From Vigna angularis (lineage: Eukaryota; Streptophyta; Magnoliopsida; Fabales; Fabaceae), in the NCBI RefSeq assembly GCF_016808095.1, contig NC_068970.1:22860501-22924500 (forward strand): a DNA stretch of 64,000 nucleotides. The letters run 5' to 3'. Both the position numbers and the translations under genes were made by a program. The notes under the pieces are model-generated. The model was not told the origin of the DNA, did no database searches, and saw only the letters and a program-made list of their open reading frames with translations. Positions 1 to 11,700 of this stretch are shown one piece after another (position 1 is the first letter of the stretch; each line of letters starts with the position of its first letter).

Positions 1-943
1 ATATTTTAGAGGAAACAGGTTTGACAAATTGCAAGCCTATTGATAGTCCTATGGACTCAAATCAAAAACTAATGAGAGATCAAGGTGAACCTTTCTCAGA
101 TCCAGAGAGATATAGGAGGCTGGTTGGAAAACTCATATATCTTACAATAACAAGACCTGATCTTTCTTATCCAGTGGGAGTTGTGAGTCAATTCATGCAG
201 AATCCACATGTTGACCATTGGAATGCAGTAATTCGAATTCTCAGATACATAAAAGGAAATCCAGGACAGGGATTGTTGTATGAGGACAAGGGAAGCACTC
301 AGATTGAAGGATATTGTGATGCAGATTGGGCTGGTTCTCCAATTGATAGAAGATCTACTACAGGATATTGTGTTCTACTTGGAGGGAACCTTATATCTTG
401 GAAAAGTAAGAAACAAAGTGTTGTTGCTAGATCTAGTGCTGAAGCTGAATACCGATCTATGTCTTTGACTACATGCGAACTTGTGTGGATCAAGCAACTT
501 CTCCAAGAGTTGAAATTTTGTGGAAATGAGTCATTGAAACTGTACTGTGACAACCAAGCAGCCCTTCATATTGCCTCCAATCCAGTGTTTCATGAGAGAA
601 CAAAACATATAGAAATTGATTGTCATTTTATTAGAGAGAAGTTGTTGACTAAGGAACTTGTTACGAAGTTTGTCAATTCTAATGAACAACTCAGAGACAT
701 TATGACCAAATCTCTAAGGGGGCCTAGGATTCAATTTATATGTTCCAAGCTTGGTGCATATGATGTATATGCTCCAGCTAGAGGGGGAGTGTTGAAATAT
801 ATTGTATTGTATGATTGTACTGTAAGTCTTGGGCTGTTGTGTGCTGGTCTACTTGCTCCTTATATAGGACATTTGGTGTAATAGAAACACAACACAATGG
901 AATAATACTTCTATCTCTATATTTTCTCTCTCTAAATTTAACA
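1..943 (+). mobile_element. Ty1/copia retrotransposon, 3' end with 3' LTR
   Basis: The left part is cut by the window edge. What remains is the end of the pol frame, a polypurine tract (GAGGGGGAG at about 781-789) and a 3' LTR at 790-943 that starts TGTTGAAATATATTG and ends TTTAACA. The LTR matches, in inverted form, the LTR at 29292-29448, so both belong to one family. The element sits inside gypsy gag sequence that continues at about 949. Confidence 0.85.
3..881 (+). pseudogene. copia reverse transcriptase C-terminus and RNase H (partial)
   Basis: The frame is open from the window start and covers the end of the reverse transcriptase and the RNase H of a Ty1/copia polyprotein. Copia landmarks are visible in order: [32 protein letters not shown], then RNase H motifs [56 protein letters not shown] and [15 protein letters not shown]. 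The usual C-terminal LADIFTKSL motif reads LRDIMTKSL. The normal protein end is near YAPA at about 775-780; the frame then runs on through the polypurine tract into the LTR. Only the 3' third of pol is in view, so overall coding integrity cannot be judged. Confidence 0.8.
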
Positions 944-948
944 ATACT

Positions 949-1451
949 CTTAGCAGAGGACGAAGAAGACGATGAAGAGGAGGATTGGCCACCACCCAAG
1001 CCTCCGAATCAAGCCGAATGGTAACGGGGGACAACCGAACGGTATCCACAGAAGAGACTGAGCGGACAAGTTTCCCGTTTCCAACCTTGAGGACAAGGTT
1101 GTTCGACAGCGGGGTGTAATGTTAGGGATGGAGAATTTACTAGAGGAGGAATAAAACATTAAATACATAACTGTCTTAACTGCCGTAGTAGTAGTTAGGA
1201 GGAGCGGGGTTAGGGGTTGTATAAATAGCTAATAAACGATTGTAGTGAGGGGGGGAATTGTTTTGTTGTAGTTCTAACAGGATTATCATCCTGAGGGGGG
1301 AGGTTAGGCTCTCTAGAGGAAGGTTATGCTCCCAAACCCAGTCCTTGTAAAGAGATTCTTTTACAGTGAATAATAGCAAAACACATTCTTCCATTACTAT
1401 TTCTATATTTTGAGTGTGTTCTTGTTAGGTTCCAAACCCAAGAACCTAACA
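949..1451 (+). mobile_element. Ty3/gypsy remnant with 3' LTR
   Basis: An acidic gag stretch ([13 protein letters not shown], 949-1000) matches [14 protein letters not shown] in the gypsy gag at about 12560-12620. It is followed almost directly by the gypsy 3' signature AACCTTGAGGACAAGGTTGTT (about 1083-1103), so nearly all of pol is deleted. The LTR runs 1120-1451, starts TGTTAGGGATGG and ends AAGAACCTAACA. Confidence 0.7.
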
Positions 1452-1454
1452 CTA

Positions 1455-3515
1455 TACTTCCAAAATTTATCTCAGAATTTATCTTAGAATTTATCTCAGA
1501 ATGGGTATTTTAAGTGATGCCCAATCCTTTTTTTCCGACCACCATCCGCCGCCGGCCACCGTTGCAGTTTCGACTGGTGACCAGCGGATCTGGATCGTCT
1601 CTTCGAGCGATGGCCAACCGCACCGGTTCCGATGGCTACTTCTCATTCCCGTGCCGCCACGAGCGCCAAATCAATCCGATAGTCGACGCCGTCGGCGTCG
1701 TCATTTTCTCCGACGAAGATAAGGGTTAGGTGCGTCTCAAGGAGCGCGACTCAACCCTGGTAATCCACCTCCCAGAAGCCTCCGCAGGTGCCACCTTTCT
1801 TTAGCTGGTCTCAGGTGCGTGTTCGTCACGCGCCAGCCTCCCGTTGTCGGAATCACACCGCACCGCTGTCGGTCGTGTCGCTGGACCTCCATTTCTGTAA
1901 TCTGCTCCTTCTTATATGTCACTTTAACGCCATCATCTCGCCACTGTACTGAATTGCTGGGATATACTTCATGACCCGCTCTCGATAGGGAGACCTCTTT
2001 CGACGCCATCGCGTTAGTTCTTTCCTCTCCATTACAAAGGGTTCTCTACCTCTCCATTCGTTTCTGTTTCTCGAGCAACAGTGCTTTGTTCCGCTGCTTC
2101 CACAGTCGGTGTCGACGCAGTCATCTGCCGGCGCAGTCAGTTGTTGTAACCTTTGCGGTTTGTCGCTGCCGCCTCAATAAGCTGCCGCATTTTCTTTGGT
2201 CAAGATTAAGAGTGCCTCATGAAGTGCACTAGCCATTGTTTCCATTGTTTGTCGTGAGGGGAAATATTTTCAGCCCCTGCAAAGAACTTCCTTCTTGGGC
2301 TAGAGTTTAGCTCATACTTCTTGTGATACAGTGTTAAGTATCACCATTTAGGAGTAGTCTAGCAGAGAACTTTGGACCTCCAACATGTCTTTGGCCTTTT
2401 GATGCCATTGTAAGTCCCAATCTTTGGTGTTTTTGGTTTCTGCCAATGCCTTGTTGTAACAGCTCACTGAGAGTTGTTCTATGAGACCACCCGCTGATTT
2501 GACTCGTTCGATGTTAGGGGTTTCAGATTTGTCCCAAAATACAGATCGGTTCTCACTTGTTCTTTCACCTTCACGTCATTGACGTGTGTTCAATCGTGAG
2601 GGGAAGAAAAGTTTCAACCGTTGTAGGGTGGTTAAGTCCCTACAGGTTTGTTGCTGTTACCCGCTGCAGGGCAGTTCAGTTCCTACAGGTTTGTTGTTGT
2701 TCAGGTCAATAAAGTCCTTGAAGGCTCGTTGTTGTTAGGGTAGTTAAGTCCCTAAAGGTTAGGACAGTGAAGTCCTTGAAGGTTCGTTGTTGTTAGGGCA
2801 GTTAAGTCCCTAAAGGTTAGGACAGTGAAGTCCTTGAAGGTTCGTTGTTGTTAGGGCAGTTAAGTCCCTAAAGGTTCGTTGTTGTTAGGGCAATTAAGTC
2901 CCTAAAGGTTCATTATTGTTCAGGGTGGCTAAGTCCCTACAAGTTTGTGGCTGTTAGCCTTTGAAGGCCTCCCATGTTACTCATGGAAATCATGTTCTTG
3001 AAGTTTTGTTGTTGTTCGCCATTATTGATGGCAATCCAGTCCTTATAGTTTGTTGTTGTTTGCTGCTGCAAGTCATCATCCATTTTTGATGGAAATCTCC
3101 CTCGTCCATTGCTGTCCAAGTTGAAGTTTCATGGTGCTAGTTCGCCCTCGTCCATTGCTGTCCAAGTTGAAGTTTCATGGTGCTAGTTCGTCCTCGTCCA
3201 TTGCTGTCAAATTTGGTTTATTGACGTTCTCTACAATTGAGTTTGACTATTCCAAGCCTGGTTCATACAATCTTGTATGATCCAGCTTGTGGGGAGTGTT
3301 GTAATTTGAGATAATATCTTTAGAATCTTCCTAATTAGAGGAAATAGATATATAATCTTTTATTTTATTTTACTTTCCTAGTTTCCCTATTTCCTTTTAT
3401 TTTACTTTCCTAGTTTCCCTATTTCCCTTTTTAGGAGAATTAGATTATTACAAATAGAGAGTATCAGAATATATTTTTTATGATTGAGAATAATAAATCA
3501 GTCTTATTTTCCACA
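1455..3515 (+). mobile_element. non-autonomous LTR retrotransposon, 5' LTR lost
   Basis: The internal region has no pol. It holds a GC-rich leader (about 1530-2200), a block of short repeats (2620-2960), and a polypurine end followed by a 3' LTR at 3297-3515 (TGTTGTAATTTGAGATAATA...TTTTCCACA). It is colinear, in opposite orientation, with the complete element at 6435-16380. The 5' LTR and primer site are missing, and a deletion near 1500 removed the tRNA-like stretch seen in the other copy. The LTR abuts decayed copia pol at 3516. Confidence 0.75.
2620..2960 (+). repeat. internal tandem/interspersed repeat block
   Basis: The phrase TTCGTTGTTGTTAGGG followed by CAGTTAAGTCCCTAAAGG recurs several times with variants such as CAGTGAAGTCCTTGAAGG. 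The inverted counterpart is at 14340-14700. It encodes no long frame. Confidence 0.7.
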
Positions 3516-4575
3516 GGTATGTTCCTGAACTGAAGAGGAATTTGATTTCCATAAACTCATTTGATCTTATGGGATATTCCACGAAGGTTAAGAATGGAAT
3601 AATGAAGGTTCACTCGAGATGTTGTCATAGCCAAGGGCAAAACAAGTAATGGATTATACATCCTAGAAGGATCCACAGTCATTGCGCATGCCTCAGTTGC
3701 GAGTCAAACAATGGAAGACAAAACCAGATTAAGGCACTTAAGGATGGGTCACATTAGGGAGAAAGGCTTGGTAGAATTGGAAAAGCAAATCTTGCTAATG
3801 GGTGAAAAACTTCAAAGGATGGAATTTTGTGATCAATGTGTTTTAGGGAAATCGTACAGGGTGAAGTTTGGAACAGGTAAGCATACTTCAACCTGACCCT
3901 TTGAATATGCACATGCTTATATGTGGGGGCCACAAGAACACAAACCCATGGTGGAGGAGCATATTTTCTGAGTATCATTGATGATTTTTCAAGAAGGGTA
4001 TGAATTTACATTGTAAGGAACAAATCTGAGACATTTCAAAAGTTCAAGGAATGGTATACTCAGATTGAAAATCAATAGGAATCCAACCTAAAGGTTCTAA
4101 GAATAGATAATGGCTTGGAGTTTGTCTCAGAAGAATTCCATAATTTATGCAAGACCCAAGGAATCAAGAGGCACAAGACGCTTGTTGGTACCTCTTAATA
4201 GAATGGTTTTGTAGAAAGGATGAACTGAACTATCCTTGAAAGGGTTAGATGTATGCTTCTTGGATCAAGTTTGTCCAATGCATTTTAGGGAGAGGTTGCA
4301 AACACAATAGTGTATTTGATCAATAGGAGCCCCTATCTGCTCTCGATTACAAAACACCAGTGGAGGTTTGGAGTGAAAAGTCATTTGATTACTCTAACCT
4401 GAGGGTGTTTAGTTCTTTGGCTTTTGCTCATGCCAAAGGGTACAAATTGGAAACTCAAGTTGTGAAGAGTATCTTCGTTGAATATGCTGAAGGAGTTGAG
4501 GGTTACAGACTGTGAAGGTTAGATCCAAAACCCTCAAAATTGATCATTAGCAAGGATGTAACTTTTTGATGAGAC
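3516..4575 (+). pseudogene. decayed copia pol (pre-integrase and integrase)
   Basis: Reading across frames gives copia pol in order. YVPELKRNLISINSF is at about 3520. A GAG-pre-integrase domain at 3711-3896 contains LRHLRMGHIREKGLVELEKQ and CDQCVLGKSYRVKF. Integrase-core pieces follow: SIIDDFSRRV, KSETFQKFKEW, LRIDNGLEFVSEEF, CKTQGIKRHK, NGFVERMN, and VYLINRSP to about 4330. Many stop codons and frameshifts are present, so this is an old relic. It was split by the non-autonomous element that ends at 3515. Its 5' half is not seen. Confidence 0.8.
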
Positions 4576-5488
4576 AAGGATAGCAACTCACTCCAAAAGG
4601 GAAAAGGCTCACAGATGTTCGATCACCTAGTTAGATGCATACATAGAGTCTAGGTGGAGAACTCTCATAATAGACTCCATATATGCATGTTGTAGTTTAG
4701 CCATTTTTACAGCTTATAATAAACGTCTTACGGTTTCTTAAAGCAGTTTCTTTACACAACCACACATAGCTATTTTTTTGCTTGGGCTATATATTTGACC
4801 CTATATCAAAGACAGTCGAGGCGTGTGCAGAATCAATATTCAAATTCAATATTGTCTTTTTCATTCACCTTGATCCATCTTTGTTAATCTTGTTTTCATT
4901 CCTTACGAACAAACTCATAATCATCACAAGAAATTTTATAAAGTCCGAAACAAGCTAGCTATTTAAGAATTAAGATTATAAACATTAAAATTGGATCACT
5001 AGGAACCTCAAATTACAGTACAAAGTTTGAACTCCACACCAATCAAGAAAATTTTTGTTCGGATGAGGGAAAAGTCTTGGTCGACTACACTAACAAGTCT
5101 AACTATCCCTCAGAATTCAATATATAAAAATGTCATTCCAGGTAAATATTTGCGGCATGCCGTACCAATTTTTGTTCTATATCAATAAGAGTAGTTTGTT
5201 TGGTATTGCAATTTAAAATCGATTTGAAAATATAAATTTAGTAACAACTTGGGTTCTTGCAAGGGGAATTCTCAGGGAGATTTGATACAAATAAGTCATG
5301 AGAAAATCATATAAAATATCGAGACACAATCTTTTCGATCGAAAACCTTAAAACAATTCATTTTGGGCCAGAAATGTGCACCACCGGGTAAGTTAGTGAA
5401 ATCTCACCCGACCATGTTGTAAAGCTTATCCAACAAAATAAAAACGAAAGAACAAATTTATTTGATAAATGATGAACGAAGAAAGAAC
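4576..5488. other. no gene recognised; expected place of the last IRE1 exon
   Basis: AT-rich sequence without a recognisable frame. IRE1 exon 6 ends at 5489 in a GT-starting junction, so the last exon (about 40-50 residues of the RNase domain in other plants) should lie below this on the minus strand. I could not match the usual P-E-G-F...R-F-P-K-L-L pattern with confidence anywhere down to position 1. Confidence 0.4.
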
Positions 5489-5792
5489 CTGGATTTCTTG
5501 AGGCAATTCTCTGTAATGATTTAGTTTGTTTCTCATAACTCGTAACAAGTCTCGAACACTGTTGAAATTATACCGTCGATAATGACCGATGTTAGCAATG
5601 AAAGCTGGTTCCATCCTTTCATCCCATTTTCCACCCAAGGCATCTGTGGCAATGCTTTCTAATGTCACCAAAAGATCAGAACTAGTCTCTCTATTTTCTA
5701 CTTCCACCCTATCACTGGTGTCACGCAAAAAGGAAAGCCGCATCTCGGAACTCCAGAAAAAAGGATGGTACAACACTTCAGTCGCCTTTGGC
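5489..5792 (-). CDS. IRE1: IRE1 exon 6 (KEN RNase domain)
   Basis: The exon starts [20 protein letters not shown] and covers most of the KEN endoribonuclease, including [41 protein letters not shown] and the conserved [15 protein letters not shown]. The Arg, Asn and His of this last motif are the family's RNase active-site residues. The proposed donor after CAG at 5489 (GTTCTT) is weak. The frame otherwise runs on to a stop at 5426. Confidence 0.88.
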
Positions 5793-8700
5793 CTGGAAAC
5801 AAAGTCTTATATGAAATTGCTAGCCTGTAACCACACCTAATGCTAGGGATATAACAACATTCATGGACCTCTATCTAAAAGCTAAAGCTTTTAAGAGAGT
5901 TTATCTTTGGGAACACATACTTAGATTTATCATTAGATATTGCTAAAATAGGGTACACTTTTCATCTTGTGTTATTATTCATAAAGTTATATCAGTTTTG
6001 GACTTTGAGACTTCACTGTTTCATACGACATATCAATAGATGAGTCAAAAGAATGCAAAATTATGAATGTACATGAAAATATATTTCCATTCTCCAGAAA
6101 ACACACTGAATGAGAATGATTTACCTTAGATCAGGGTAAGGATTTAGTAAACGACTAATAAGATCTTTGGCTTCAGGAATGAACTCCACTAAGAAAAGGT
6201 CCATGTGATTTTTCAAAATATTGATATCCCGTTCAATACGTTCTCCAAATGGATGTCTTCCCCGAGTAATGCAGAAAAAGAAGACGCAACCTAAACTGAA
6301 TATATCTACTGCCCGTGTTTGACGTCCTTGAACAAGTTGTTCTGGTGCTTGCCAACCTGAACTGCCACCACCTACAATTAAGCCAGCAAACCTTATACCA
6401 CGAGAATAATACATTAATTAAAGCCTAGCAGATTTGTGGAAAATAAGACTGATTTATTATTCTCAATCATAAAAAATACATTCTGATACTTTCTATTTGT
6501 AATAATCTAATTCTCCTAAAAATGAAAATAAAGAAACTAGGAAAGTAAAATAAAGGGAAACTAGGAAAGTAAAATACAATAAAGATTATATATCTATTTC
6601 CTCTAATTAGGAAGATTGATAGGTTTCTGATAAAGAAACCTATAGAAACACACACTAACACACTCCAATAGACTTCACAGAATGTTGTATAACCTCTCTT
6701 TGTATTATCAACAATCAAGAATACAAAGTATACCAGTGATGAGAGCTTAACCTCCCCCTTACAGGACTAAAGAATTCCTGTCAAACTATAGTTCTCCAAA
6801 ATCCCCTTCTAAACAAAATACAATGCTTATTTATACAACCCCTTCCCGCCTTTCCTAACTGCCTTGGCAGTTAGGCTAATTAATGTTTCTTTCTTCTTTC
6901 ATACACTCTTAACCTCCTAAAATTACCCTCCTCCCCTTCAACAACCTTGTCCTCAAGGTTGAACTCAGGGTATTGATCCTGGATAGTCACCCTATCTTCC
7001 CAGGTTGCTCCTTCTCTGCCTCCTTCCTGCCACTCGACCAAAATTTGTTGTATTATATCGTCTCCTTGCTGCCTTTGTCTATTCCCCAGAACTCTCATCG
7101 GCCAATAAGTTGGTCCATCTGCTTGCAACTCAGCTGGTAGATCCTTCTCTACTTGTTTTTCCCCCACGGCCTTCTTCAGCTGTGATGCATGAAAAACTGA
7201 ATGTATCCTTGCGGATTCAGGAAACCGCAATCTGTATGCCACTTTTCCCACCTGCTGAATCACCTGAAACGGCCCAAAATAACGAGCTGCGAGTTTGGGA
7301 TGCAATCGAGTAGGCATGGTAGATTGTGTTAGATATATTATATCTTTTATCTTTTAGTTAGTTTGTTATTATTTCTCATTTGTATTTTGGGCTTAGCCCA
7401 TATTTCTTCTAGTGGTCTCTGCTGTCTGCCGGCGGCCGCCACCATGGCCGCCGGCAGCCCCTACAGTTTCAGTCGGCAGTCCATTTTCTCTTCTTCTTAG
7501 TGCAGCCAGTCTCTTCTGCCGTCGACCATCGCCGCTTTCCGCTGCCATCGCTGCTATCGCTGTCGCCGCCACTTTCCACGGCCAACCACCATCGCCGACC
7601 ACCACCGCAGTTTTAGCCGGTGACCTGCGGATTTGGACCGTCTCTTCGAGCGACGGCCAACCACGCCGGTTTCGAGAGCCAGTTCTCAATCACGCGCCGC
7701 CACGCAGCGCTTCTTTCCGGCCAGTCCGTCGCCGGTCGCCGGCCGCCGTCACAGTTTCGACCGGTGACCAGCAGATCTGAAGCGTCTCCTCGAGCGACGG
7801 CCAACCCCGCCGGAGACAAGACCAGACTCCTCTTCACGCGCCTCCACGCGCCGCTTCTTCTCCGTCAGATCTCGGGCACGTGTTTGTCACGCGCTGCCTT
7901 CCCAGCGTCGGCATCAAACCGCAACGCTGCCGGTTGTCTCATCGAAGTTTCCTCTCTCTGTTCTGACCCTCCATAACAGCCATTGCTGCCATCTTCGTCT
8001 GTCTTCATAGCATCTTCATCTCGTCGCACGTTCCACATCGTTGGACCTTCCTCTCGCTTCTGCGATTCTGTGCTTTGTCTCAACTACTGATGCCGCTGTC
8101 CGCGCCGTCTGCCGCTGTCCGCGCCGTATGTCGTTGTCCAGGCGCCGTATGCTTCCAACAACTGTAGGCCCCCATCACCTCGTCAGTTAGTGATGGCAGT
8201 CCCTGTAGTTTTGTCGCTTCCAGCCACTACAGGCCCCATCAGTCAGTGATGGCAATTTAGTCCCTACAGTTTTATAGCAGTCAACCGCCGCTGCAGTCGC
8301 TACCACCTCAGACAGACGCAACTGCGTCAGTTCTTCTTGGGTTAGAGTTTAGCCCAATCTTCTTGTGATACACTGCTAAGTATCACACTTGGGAGTTGTC
8401 CAGCAAAGAATTTTGGACCTCCAACATGTCTTTGGATCTTTGATGCCTTTATTTCAGCATTATAGCTTAGTATTTTGTTTCTGTTTTAGTGGTCCAGCAA
8501 CTGTGATATTCCACATTTCCGCCCTTCACACTAAGGGGGAGTACGTTTCCAAGACACTGCAAGTCACATATATATGGGTGTAGTCCTTGCAGTTTTGTAG
8601 ATTTCAGCTACTACTGTTGATCCCGTCACCCATCCATCATTGATGATGATTTAGTGTAGTCCCTGCAGTTTTGTAGCTCTTAGCTTTTAGCTACTACTGT

Positions 8701-11700
8701 TGATCCCGTCACTCATCCATCATTGATTGGGAATCAGTCCTTGCAGTTTGTCATTGTCCAACACTACTCTCCTTCATCCACTTTTGAAGTTGAAGTTTCA
8801 CAAGCTGTTGTTAGTCCATCTATGTTTGCCTCACACTCTTGAAGACAAATCATCTAGTTCAACACTGAGTTCATCTATTCCAAGCTTAGTTCATACAATC
8901 TGTATGCTCCAGCTTGAGGGGGAGTGTTAGATATATTATATCTTTTATCTTTTAGTTAGTTTGTTATTATTTCTCATTTGTATTTTGGGCTTAGCCCATA
9001 TTTCTTCTATTATAAATAGAGAACCCTATGTGTGTTAACACAAGGGAGATTAATCTAAATATAGTTTTTCACTATATTTAGATGTATTCCAACCACCTTC
9101 TATTAATCTAAATGTATTCCAACCACCTTCTAATATGATATCAGAGCCATGGTTAGAGCCTATCCTAGCGAGTTCTAAGTGGGCATTCTATTCTTCTATT
9201 CTACCCGCTATCGAGCCGTTATCGGACCACCCAATTTCTACTATCACGCACGAGATGTCTATACCTCAGCGTGAAGGGGGTGTGTTGGAAGTCCCACATC
9301 GACTAGAGATAAGGTCAATTCTTAGTTTATAAGTGGATGCAAATCTCACCCTACAAGCCGGTTTTGTGGGGTTGAGTTAGGCTTAAAACCCACTACTAAC
9401 AGAACAGGCTAGAACCGCGATGGAAGCACTGAAGACTGCTGTTACTTCTGCGCCAGTCTTGACTTTGCCAGATTTTACTCAGATGTTCCATGTGGAATGC
9501 GATGCTTTTGGAGGAGGGTTGGGGGTCGTGCTGACTCAGAACAAGAAACCTATTGCCTATTTCAGCAAAGCCCTATCGGAGGGTTCCCTGAGTAAATCTA
9601 TCTATGAAAAGGAGCTAATGGCGGTGGTCCTGGTAGTCCAACATTGGAGACCCTATTTGCTGGGAAGGAGGTTTGTGGTACATACTGACCAACGTAGTTT
9701 GAAATACCTACTGGAGCAGAGGATTACAACTTACAGTCAAAAAAATTGGATAGCCAAGCTAATGGGCTATGACTTTGAAATTGTATATAAGACAAGGAGT
9801 TCCAATAAAGTTGCTGACACCCTGTCCAGAAAAGAGGAAGGCGGTATGGAGGAAGCAGCATTACAGGTGATATCCAGGTCATATTGGCAAGACTTCCAAG
9901 AAGTGTTGCGAGAGGTCGAAGAGGATGAAACGTTGGGCAGAATAATAAGAGATATTAAAAACGATCCAAACTGTCATCTAGCTTATACATTGGAGAATGA
10001 TAGACTGCATTACAAGGGGAGGCTCGTAATATCCGCCAAATCAGCTTGGATCCCCAAGTTATTGGCTGAGTTCCATGTGACCAGTACATGAGGCCATTCT
10101 GGGGTGTTTCGCACATATAGGAGGATCGCCCAAGCTTTATATTGGGTAGGCATGAAGAAAGCAGTCACAGATTTTGTGGCGGGATGTGGTGTGTCAGCAG
10201 CACAAGTACATGGCTGCCTCGCCCCAAGGGTTATTACAACCCTTACCGATACCCCAGGCAGTGTGGGAGGAGGTCAGCATGGACTTTATTGTGAAGCTAC
10301 CCAAGTCTCAGGGCTATGATGCCATATTGGTGGTGGTAGATCGATTGAGTAAATACGCCCATTTCATGGCACTCAAACATCCCTACTCAGCAAGAACAGT
10401 GGCCGAGGTGTTTATTAGAGAAGTTGTCAGGTTGCATGGGATTCCGGTTTCGGTTATTAGTGATAGAGATCCCCTATTCTTAAGCATATTTTGGAGGGAG
10501 CTGTTTAAGATGCAGGGAACCCAGCTCAAGATGAGCACAGCATACCACCCGTAGACAGATGGGCAAACGGAGGTGGTGAATAGAATTGTGGAAGGATATT
10601 TGAGGTGCTTTTGCTCGGAACAACCCAAAAGTTGGAATGCAATGCTACCTTGGGCAGAATACTGGTATAATACCAGTTATCAGGGGGCTGCGCGGTGCAC
10701 ACCATTTGAAACGGTGTATGGTCGAGCTCCTCCATCTTTGAGTAGGTTTGTTCTAGGAGAGACACCGGTGGAAGTTGTAGCCCAAGATCTAATGACACGG
10801 GACGAGGCATTGAAGCAATTGAAATTCCATTTAAATCGGGCCCAAGATTTAATGGCACAGCAGGCAAACAAAAGGAGGAAAGAGACGGATATTAAGGTGG
10901 ATGACTGGGTCTATTTGAAGATTAGAGACCCCATCGACAATCTGTTGAATATAGTGAAAAACTATATTTAGATTAATCTCCCTTGTGTTAACACACATAG
11001 GGTTCTCTATTTATAATAGAAAAAATATCGGCTAAGCCCAAAATACAAATGAGAAATAATAACAAACTAACTAAAAGATAAAAGATATAATATATCTAAC
11101 ATGTTCCGACCACACAAATTTACCATTCTTTAAGAACTCCGTTAAAGGCTTTGCAAGCTTCCCATATCCTTGCACAAATCGCCTGTAGTACCCTGTTAGA
11201 CCAAGGAAACCCCTCAATGCTTTCAGGGTTTTTGGTTCGTCCCATTCTAAAACAGCTTTGATGTTCTTCGTGTCCATCTCGACTCCTCTCTCTGAGATTT
11301 GATGTCCCAAGTAACCTATCTGCTTTTTCCCGAATTCACACTTCTTTCTATTAGCGACCCAGCCATCCCGTTCTAATATGCCTAGCACCAGATCCACATG
11401 CCCAAGATGCTCCTCCCAGCTAGCACTGTATACCAAAATGTCATCAAAGAAAACCAGTACAAACTTCCTTAGGTACTGCTGCAGGAGACCATTCATCGCG
11501 CTCTGGAACGTGGATGGCGCATTCGTGAGACCAAAGGGCATCACTAAAAACTCGTAATGGCCCTGATGTGTGCGGAAAGCCGTCTTCTGTACATTCTCTT
11601 TCCCCATTCTAATCTGATGATAGCCCGCTTTTAAATCGATCTTCGAAAAATAGGTAGCTCCTCTCAACTCATCCAAGAGCTCTTCGATTACGGGTATAGG

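Noticed and set aside
5220..5300. Possible last IRE1 exon (minus strand, reading ...EPKLLLNLY...)
   Set aside because: It resembles the expected FPKLLIEVY only over a few residues, has stops on both sides and no acceptor that joins in phase.
7412..7980. Long GC-rich open frames on both strands (Pro/Arg/Ser-rich proteins)
   Set aside because: They lie in the leader of non-autonomous LTR elements, occur in several frames at once, and match the leader of other copies; no domain is recognisable.
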